Shown: positions 59,007 to 64,000 of the stretch, one piece after another | Layout: each line of letters begins with the position of its first letter | How positions within the stretch are numbered: position 1 is the first letter of the stretch | Source of the DNA: Hyphomicrobium nitrativorans NL23 | GTDB lineage: Bacteria > Pseudomonadota > Alphaproteobacteria > Rhizobiales > Hyphomicrobiaceae | Length of the DNA: 64,000 nt | Direction: 5' to 3' | Assembly: GCF_000503895.1 (NCBI RefSeq) | Contig: NC_022997.1 | Coordinates: 1,508,501 to 1,572,500 of the forward strand | Translations under genes and position numbers: made by a program | The notes under the pieces: model-generated | Told to the model about the DNA's origin: nothing | Databases searched by the model: none | Seen by the model: only the letters and a program-made list of their open reading frames with translations

Positions 59007-60418
59007 CACAGCCAAACCAAACCGTGGCAGACCCGTCGGGATCGGATGTGCGCGACTTGGACGCCCGTGACAGGACGATCGCCGAACTTGAACGGCAAAA
59101 TCGCAAACTCGCAAAAATCAACGCGGCGCTCATGCAGCGTGTCGAGCGATCCATGGATTATCAGGCGAACGCCTATTCCATGTTCCAGACTGCGATCGGG
59201 CTCGAAACCCAGGTGCGGGCGCGTACCGACGAACTCAAGGCGGCGCTCGACCGGCTCGAACGCACGAACGATGCGTTGCGCACCGCGCGCGATGCCGCCG
59301 AGCGCGCCAATCGCTTTAAGACGCGCTTTTTCACTGCCGTCGGCCACGATCTCTTGCAGCCGCTGCATGCTGCGCGCCTTTCGCTTTCGGCGCTCGCCGA
59401 GAGCGGTGTCTCTCCTTATGCGCGGCTGATCGGGCAGGTCGATCATTCGCTCTCGACGATCGAGGAACTGCTCCGCACCATCCTCGATCTCTCGAAGCTC
59501 GAATCCGGAGCGTTCCGGCCGTCGCTTCAGGCTGTCGGCATCAAGGATCTCCTGCAATCGGTCCTGCTCGACATGGCCCCCATTGCGCGCGAGAAGGGTA
59601 TCGCTTTGTCAATCCGCGCGCCGGACGCCGCGGTTATCTCCGATCCGCTCATGATGCGGCGGATCCTGCAAAATCTGCTCGCAAATGCCGTACAATATAC
59701 GGATGAGGGGCGCGTTCTGCTCACCGCGCGCCGGCGCGGCGGGGAGGTGCGCATCGATGTGTGGGATACCGGGCCTGGGATCGCGGCCGCCGAGCAGTCC
59801 AAGATTTTCGAAGAGTTCCAGCGCGGCGCGGCCGGCGAGCGGTCGCATGGCGGAGGTTTCGGGATCGGGCTCGCGATCATTTCGCGCATGATCGAGGCGC
59901 TGGGGCACAAAATCGAGCTGTGCTCGGAGCCCGGTCGCGGCACGCGTTTTTCCGTCTCCGTTCCCCTCGCGCCAGCCGACGCCGTCGTTGCGCGCGTGCT
60001 GACGGGTGGTGCACGCCAGGAAGCCGCGTCGCGCATTTATGGGCTGGGAGCGCTGAAAGTGCTCGTGATCGACAACGATCTTGCCGTGCGCCAGGCCATG
60101 GGTGCACTGCTGGACCGTTGGGGTTGTGAATCGCGTCTTTTCGCGGGTCTCGACGAGATCGAAACGCTGCTCGGGTCGGAGCCCGCGTTCACGCCTGACA
60201 TCGTTCTGGCGGATTTCCATCTGGACGATGGGCAGTCGGGCCTTGCCGCGGTCGCGCGCTTGCGCGAGGTGCGTGGCGTTCCCATTCCGGCTGTCGTGAT
60301 CACGGCCGATCATTCAACCGAAGTGTCGGATGCCGTGGGTGCCGCAGGGTGTGAAATCTTGCGTAAGCCCGTGAAGCCCGCCGAGCTTCGGGCGCTGATC
60401 ACGCATCTTCTTGGGTAG
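59003..60418 (+). CDS. Hybrid sensor histidine kinase, NahK-like
   Basis: Soluble kinase of 471 residues without membrane segments or PAS domain. Coiled-coil N-terminus (about residues 20-105, NRKLAKINAALMQRVERSMD), HisKA with His115 in TAVGHDLLQPLHAARLSL, HATPase_c (NLLANAVQYTD, DTGPGIA, GGFGIGLAI) and a C-terminal receiver domain with Asp404 in VLADFHLDDGQSG and Lys in LRKPVKP. The H-box and coiled-coil resemble NahK of Pseudomonas, the partner of NosP. GTG 59003 overlaps the nosP stop; the frame upstream lies inside nosP. It converges on the response regulator gene, its likely output partner. Confidence 0.88.
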   Translation: MTQPNQTVADPSGSDVRDLDARDRTIAELERQNRKLAKINAALMQRVERSMDYQANAYSMFQTAIGLETQVRARTDELKAALDRLERTNDALRTARDAAERANRFKTRFFTAVGHDLLQPLHAARLSLSALAESGVSPYARLIGQVDHSLSTIEELLRTILDLSKLESGAFRPSLQAVGIKDLLQSVLLDMAPIAREKGIALSIRAPDAAVISDPLMMRRILQNLLANAVQYTDEGRVLLTARRRGGEVRIDVWDTGPGIAAAEQSKIFEEFQRGAAGERSHGGGFGIGLAIISRMIEALGHKIELCSEPGRGTRFSVSVPLAPADAVVARVLTGGARQEAASRIYGLGALKVLVIDNDLAVRQAMGALLDRWGCESRLFAGLDEIETLLGSEPAFTPDIVLADFHLDDGQSGLAAVARLREVRGVPIPAVVITADHSTEVSDAVGAAGCEILRKPVKPAELRALITHLLG

Positions 60419-60423
60419 ATGCC

Positions 60424-60441
60424 GACGCATCTTTATGCGTC
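60424..60441. terminator. Hairpin between the convergent kinase and response regulator genes
   Basis: GACGCAT-CTTT-ATGCGTC is a perfect 7-base stem with a 4-base loop in the 30-base gap between the two convergent genes. There is no clear T-run on either side, so it is a weak bidirectional terminator at best. Confidence 0.4.
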
Positions 60442-60448
60442 ATCAGGA

Positions 60449-61138
60449 CTAGGAGCGCGCGCCATCCTTGTCGTCGCGGGCGACCGCCGTTGCCAGGATG
60501 GCATCATAATCGAGGCGGGCAACTTCAATCACCGCCTGCGTGCGGGAGACCACGTTGAGCTTGCGCATGATCTCTGAGACGTGCGCCTTGACCGTCGTTT
60601 CGCCGACGCCAAGCTCGTGCGCGATCTGTTTGTTGAGCTTGCCCTGGCGCACCATCTGTAACACGCGCAGTTGCTGGCGGGTGAGGGAGGCAACGCGGGC
60701 TGCGAGATCGGTGTCGCGGGAAGGCGCATCGGCGGTCGGAGGCTCATAGCCCTTGGGTAGCACGACGAGCCCGGCCATCACGTCCTGGATCGCTTCCGAA
60801 AGGTCGGCCTTCTTGACCGACTTCGAGATGTAGCCTGCCGCGCCGCACGTCATCGCCTCATGGATGATGCGTGGGTCTTCATGGGCGGAGACCACGAGGA
60901 TCGGCTGCTTCGGGCGCGCGGCGCGCAACTCGATCAGGCCATCGAAGCCGCGCGTGCCCGGCATCGAGAGATCGAGCAGCAGGAGATCGAAAGGTTCTCC
61001 GCTTTGGAGCACCTCGCGGGCGGCGGAGATGGAGGAGGCTTCGACGATCTCGGCCTCCGGATAGGCCGATTGGATCGCGACGGCGAGGGCATCGCGAAAC
61101 AGGGGATGATCGTCGACGATCAAAAATCTGACCGCCAT
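60449..61138 (-). CDS. NarL/FixJ-family response regulator
   Basis: Two-domain regulator of 229 residues. Receiver domain with VDDHP, phospho-acceptor Asp56 in LLLLDLSMPG, VSAHED and GYISKSVKK; C-terminal LuxR-type HTH (LTRQQLRVLQMVRQGKLNKQIAHELGVGETTVKAHVSEIMRKL). ATG 61138 begins directly with the receiver domain; the frame is open to 61330 without sense. It converges on the NahK-like kinase gene and is probably its partner. Target genes are unknown. Confidence 0.9.
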   Translation of the reverse strand: MAVRFLIVDDHPLFRDALAVAIQSAYPEAEIVEASSISAAREVLQSGEPFDLLLLDLSMPGTRGFDGLIELRAARPKQPILVVSAHEDPRIIHEAMTCGAAGYISKSVKKADLSEAIQDVMAGLVVLPKGYEPPTADAPSRDTDLAARVASLTRQQLRVLQMVRQGKLNKQIAHELGVGETTVKAHVSEIMRKLNVVSRTQAVIEVARLDYDAILATAVARDDKDGARS

Positions 61139-61375
61139 GCGTTTCGAATTCCTTGTGGCTGGTCTCGGTGGCCCGGAGAGATCTGGTTCTCCTCGGAGGG
61201 TCAGATTGGAGCGCGTCAAGGCCGCTTCGCAAGGGTAAAAAGGTCGAGGGGCGACATTTCCCCGCCGAGACGCCCAATCGGGGGGCAGCGCATGATTAAT
61301 TTTGGAGCTGGCGGCCCATCGAGGCTGCAATGGTTTGAGCGGGTTACTTGTGCTCGCTTCATCCCGCGGTCCAAC

Positions 61376-61404
61376 TTGGAAACACGGGAATGCTTGTCTA
61401 TAGT
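61376..61404 (+). promoter_or_regulatory. Sigma-70-like promoter upstream of the OmpA-like gene
   Basis: TTGGAA (61376-61381) and TATAGT (61399-61404) are separated by 17 bases and lie about 97 bases before ATG 61501. The rest of the 61139-61500 gap (362 bases) shows no gene or other signal that I can support. Confidence 0.45.
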
Positions 61405-61500
61405 GCGCTGCGCCAAGGCTAACTGGGAACCGGGTTCGGGGTGGCGAAGGTTCTGCGGGCTTGGCATCGTGTCGCGCGTTGATGAGGGGGCTTTGGGGGG

Positions 61501-63102
61501 ATGAAGTGCAATCCTTCGCGGTGGCTTTGGGGTCTTATTCCGATCGCCATGCTGACCTGGGGGACGTTTTTTCGTGAGCGCCCCAACGTCGAGACCGATC
61601 TAACGGCGCGCGCCGAAGACGCGCTGAGCGTGGCTGGCCAATCCTGGGCCAGCGTGCGTCTCAACGGACGCGATGCCATTATCACAGGACGTGCCCAAAA
61701 GGACGGCGAGGCCAAGGCTGCTCTCGATGCCGTGCGCGCGGTTTGGGGTATTCGCACCGTTCAGCTCAAGACGGATCTTGCCGGCGCGCCGACCCCTTCG
61801 TTCGGCGTCGGTCCGGGTGCCGAGCGGGAGTTCGCGCGCGGGGTTGCGCCTAAGGCCATCGAAAACGCGGGCGTCGATGCGATCCGTCAAGCGGATGCCG
61901 AGCGCGAAGCCTTGCGTCAGGCGCAGGCGGACGCTTCGGAGCTGAAGGCACGCCAGGAGGCGGAGGCCGCGCGCGTTGCCCAAGAGGAAGCCGAGGCGCT
62001 GCGGGCAAAGGAGGCGGCAGCGGTCGAGCTTGCCGCTCGCGAAGCCGAGGAAAAAGCGCGCCGAGAGGCTGAAGCTGCCGCCGCGCAACGCGCGCGCGAC
62101 ATGACGCAGGCTGCGCTGAAAGCGCAACGCGACGCGGAAGCCGCGGAGTTGCAGGCTCAGAGAGCGGCCGAAGAGAAAGCCGCTCGCGAGGAGGCTATCG
62201 CCGCACGCGATGTGGCCGACGCCGATGCCCAGATCAAAGCCAAGCAGGAGGCCGATGCGGCCGCTGCCCGACGGGCGCAGCGAGCGACGCAGGCGGCGCT
62301 TGAGGCCCAGCGGGAAGCGGAGGCGGGTGCGGCCGCCGTAGCGCCGTCCCAAGAGGATGCCGAACAGAAGGCCCGGCTCGAAGCGCTGGGCCGAGAGGCC
62401 GATCGACTGCGTGCCGAAGCCGAGGCGACAGCGAAGCGGAAAGCCCAGGAGGATGCTGAGCAGAAGGCCCGCCTAGAGGCTCTGGCGCGGGAGGCCGATC
62501 GGCTTCGCGCGGAGGCGGCCGCAAAGGCGGCTGCCGACAAAGCCCGCCAGGAGGCGGAAGCGGCTGCTGCTGAGGAGACCGCGCGTCGGCAGGCTGAGGC
62601 TGCGGCTGAGACGGCTCGCCAAGAAGCCGAAGCCGCTGCGGCCGCCGATAAAGCGCGCCAGGAAGCTGAAGCTGCCGCCGCAAAGAAAGCGCGGGAAGAG
62701 GCCGAGCGCGCCGCCCGTAAGACGACCGAGGAAACGAAGGCCTGCGAGAAGCGTCTCGCCGATGCTGCTCAACGGGGCGTTATCCTGTTCGACTGGGCGA
62801 GTGACGAGATCGACCGCAAGAGCGCGCGCACGATTGGCCGTCTCGCGGAGATCATCGTTTCGTGTCCGGGTTCGCGCGTCGAAGTGGAGGGGCATACCGA
62901 TGCCGAGGGTATCCCCGAGCGCAACCAGCCGCTCTCGGAGCGGCGTGCCCAAGCAGTTGTCGACGGTCTGGTGGCAGCAGGTGTGCCCGCCGAGCGCCTG
63001 ACCTCGGTCGGTTATGCCGCGGAGCGGCCGGTCGCCACCAACGACACGCAGGCGGGCCGGGCCAAGAACCGGCGTATCGAGTTCAGGGTGTTTATTGATT
63101 GA
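61501..63102 (+). CDS. Envelope protein with BON-like domain, long Ala/Glu/Arg coiled coil and OmpA domain
   Basis: The 533-residue protein has an N-terminal membrane anchor or signal (LWGLIPIAMLTWGTFF), a BON-like region (residues about 33-95, SVRLNGRDAIITGRA), then about 300 residues of Ala/Glu/Arg/Lys-rich helical coiled coil, and a C-terminal OmpA peptidoglycan-binding domain (residues about 415-533: VEVEGHTDAEGIPERNQPLSERRA, NRRIEFRVF). It probably spans the periplasm from inner membrane to peptidoglycan. Its coiled coil carries near-exact duplicated blocks (see repeat). Two small membrane genes follow on the same strand. Confidence 0.88.
   Translation: MKCNPSRWLWGLIPIAMLTWGTFFRERPNVETDLTARAEDALSVAGQSWASVRLNGRDAIITGRAQKDGEAKAALDAVRAVWGIRTVQLKTDLAGAPTPSFGVGPGAEREFARGVAPKAIENAGVDAIRQADAEREALRQAQADASELKARQEAEAARVAQEEAEALRAKEAAAVELAAREAEEKARREAEAAAAQRARDMTQAALKAQRDAEAAELQAQRAAEEKAAREEAIAARDVADADAQIKAKQEADAAAARRAQRATQAALEAQREAEAGAAAVAPSQEDAEQKARLEALGREADRLRAEAEATAKRKAQEDAEQKARLEALAREADRLRAEAAAKAAADKARQEAEAAAAEETARRQAEAAAETARQEAEAAAAADKARQEAEAAAAKKAREEAERAARKTTEETKACEKRLADAAQRGVILFDWASDEIDRKSARTIGRLAEIIVSCPGSRVEVEGHTDAEGIPERNQPLSERRAQAVVDGLVAAGVPAERLTSVGYAAERPVATNDTQAGRAKNRRIEFRVFID
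62350..62520 (+). repeat. Duplicated coding block in the coiled coil of the OmpA-like protein
   Basis: Two blocks of about 70 bases, at 62350-62421 and 62449-62517, encode nearly identical peptides of the form EDAEQKARLEAL-x-READRLRAEA. Shorter units of the AxADKARQEAEAAAA type follow between 62523 and 62690. They look like internal tandem duplications that lengthen the helix. Confidence 0.75.
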
Positions 63103-63136
63103 GCCCGCGACGGGGCCATAGCCGGGGGAGCGTGAG

Positions 63137-63235
63137 ATGGAATACCTGGTCGTAAAATTGTTCTGGTATCTGGCGGCGGCGTTCGCCATCGGGCTGGTCG
63201 TGGGATGGATCAGCTGCGGTCGGGTCGAAGACTGA
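63137..63235 (+). CDS. Very small single-span membrane protein
   Basis: A 32-codon frame, preceded by GGGGGAG 9 bases before the ATG, encodes a protein with one hydrophobic helix (LVVKLFWYLAAAFAIGLVVGWISC) and an acidic end. It lies 34 bases after the OmpA-like gene and 42 bases before the next gene, so it is probably in the same transcript. I do not recognise the family. Confidence 0.6.
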   Translation: MEYLVVKLFWYLAAAFAIGLVVGWISCGRVED

Positions 63236-63277
63236 GCCGGGCCTCTCGGCGCGGTCTTTGAAAGGGAGTTGGGGCGT

Positions 63278-64000
63278 ATGACGATTTTGCTGGTGCAGAC
63301 TTTCCTCTTGCTGCTGGGGGCCTTTCTGCTCGGCGCCTCGCTCGCTTGCCTTGTCCGCCGCGCTTTCGCCGGCCGACAGCCGGAACCCGTCATCGTTGGC
63401 GGATCGCCGGGTTACGCTGCCGCTCCAGCCTCTCAGGCGGTGGTCCACGCTGGCGACGCAGACCGCTTCGGCCGCGCGCTGACCGGCGGGTACGAGGCCG
63501 CGCCGTTGCAGCCCGCTACGGGGCCTGTAATCGAAGTCCAGCCGCGACCGCCGGTGCGCGTTTCGCCGTTGATCGAGCCTGTCGATGTTCCCGCTCCGCC
63601 TGCCGAGACGCCGGCGGCGCCGGTTGCGGCTGCGCCCGAACCTGCTGTCGAAGCCGCACCTCAGCCAGAGCCTGTCCCGGCGTCCGAGCCCGAGGAGGCG
63701 AGCGCAGGGCAGAGTTATACGCAGGTGGCGCTGGCCGTGGCCGCCGGTGCGGCCGCTGCCGCGGCGGCCGGGGGGCTCGCTTCGCAAGCGAAGGAACCTT
63801 CGGCAGACGATACGGCGGTCGCCGCCGCTTTTGCGGGTACCAGGGCCGATGTCGACGGCGCCGATCTCAACACGTACACCGAAATCGCGTCCGGAGAGCC
63901 TTCGGGCGTCGATGCGTCCGATTTTGCAGAGGTCGCGCGCTCGGCGCGACCGGACGAGAGCGAAGCGCGCGACGATGCGGCTCAGGTCGAGCCCGCTGCC
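63278..64000 (+). CDS. Membrane-anchored Pro/Ala-rich protein, truncated by window end
   Basis: The first 241 residues are visible. An N-terminal membrane helix (ILLVQTFLLLLGAFLLGASLACLV) is followed by a long Pro/Ala/Glu-rich low-complexity region and a second hydrophobic Ala/Gly-rich stretch (VALAVAAGAAAAAAAGG). Composition suggests an envelope protein spanning the periplasm. ATG 63278 follows AAAGGGAG. The C-terminal domain, which would give the function, is outside the window. Confidence 0.7.
   Translation, partial: MTILLVQTFLLLLGAFLLGASLACLVRRAFAGRQPEPVIVGGSPGYAAAPASQAVVHAGDADRFGRALTGGYEAAPLQPATGPVIEVQPRPPVRVSPLIEPVDVPAPPAETPAAPVAAAPEPAVEAAPQPEPVPASEPEEASAGQSYTQVALAVAAGAAAAAAAGGLASQAKEPSADDTAVAAAFAGTRADVDGADLNTYTEIASGEPSGVDASDFAEVARSARPDESEARDDAAQVEPAA

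Noticed and set aside
1-64000. Mobile elements, prophage genes, CRISPR arrays, tRNA or rRNA genes
   Set aside because: I found no transposase, integrase or phage protein among the coding frames, no regularly spaced repeats, and no recognisable tRNA or rRNA stretch. A covariance-model scan could still find small RNAs that I cannot see by eye.

Overview
This 64 kb window is chromosomal DNA of a GC-rich alphaproteobacterium, most likely of the order Hyphomicrobiales. The pointers are an aerobic-type cobalamin pathway (cobG, cobN, cobW, cobO, cobQ), a Porin_2-type porin, and the acpXL-fabZXL-fabF2XL-fabF1XL-adhXL locus that makes very-long-chain fatty acids for lipid A in this order. I saw no tRNA, rRNA, CRISPR array, transposase or prophage gene. 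Genes are tightly packed and many overlap by 1 to 4 bases (ATGA or GTGA), so operons are easy to read.

Layout: (1) 1-13.8 kb holds cobalamin synthesis and uptake. Two cobalamin riboswitches on the minus strand head a DUF1636-cobW-cobN-cobG operon and a btuB-btuF-btuC-btuD unit; cobO and cobQ diverge from the first. (2) 13.8-23.3 kb holds an unrecognised gene, a flavodoxin-fold reductase, and a six-gene operon: TonB receptor, Tat-exported binding protein, permease, ATPase and two NnrS proteins. (3) 23.3-24.6 kb encodes a porin. (4) 24.8-31.7 kb is the very-long-chain fatty acid cluster, with its ketosynthase pair present twice and no lpxXL at its end. Diverging from it (31.9-35.6 kb) are a MaoC-ketoreductase fusion, an FkbH-like HAD protein and a second ACP. 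(5) 35.8-40.6 kb holds a Crp/Fnr regulator, then pqqA, pqqD, pqqE, a PuuD-like membrane protein, a SerC paralogue and a dihydroorotate-dehydrogenase-like flavoprotein. (6) 40.7-46.5 kb encodes O2-independent ubiquinone synthesis (ubiT, ubiU, ubiV, a ThiO-like oxidase) divergent from ubiD/ubiX-like genes. (7) 46.5-61.1 kb is the nitric oxide region: an LpxQ-like barrel, a second Crp/Fnr regulator, a third NnrS, norCBQDEF with a small extra membrane gene, a YiiX-like hydrolase, a SrpA-type catalase, a FIST/NosP-like sensor, a hybrid kinase and a LuxR-type response regulator. (8) 61.5-64 kb encodes cell-envelope proteins, including a BON-coiled-coil-OmpA protein.

The theme joining regions 2 and 4-7 is life at low oxygen with nitric oxide. 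By eye I found palindromes of the form TTRAC-N4-GTYAA, or close variants, upstream of the TonB/NnrS operon, the MaoC-FkbH-ACP operon, pqqA, the ubiD/ubiT divergent promoter, the second Crp/Fnr gene, the third nnrS and norC. Both Crp/Fnr proteins lack cysteine, so they are of the DNR/NnrR kind rather than Fe-S FNR.

The two most unusual gene sets under such sites are the pqqADE operon, whose SerC-like and PyrD-like partners have lost their housekeeping substrate-binding residues, and the FkbH/ACP/MaoC-reductase operon beside a duplicated fatty-acid ketosynthase cluster. The function of either set is not established by sequence alone.
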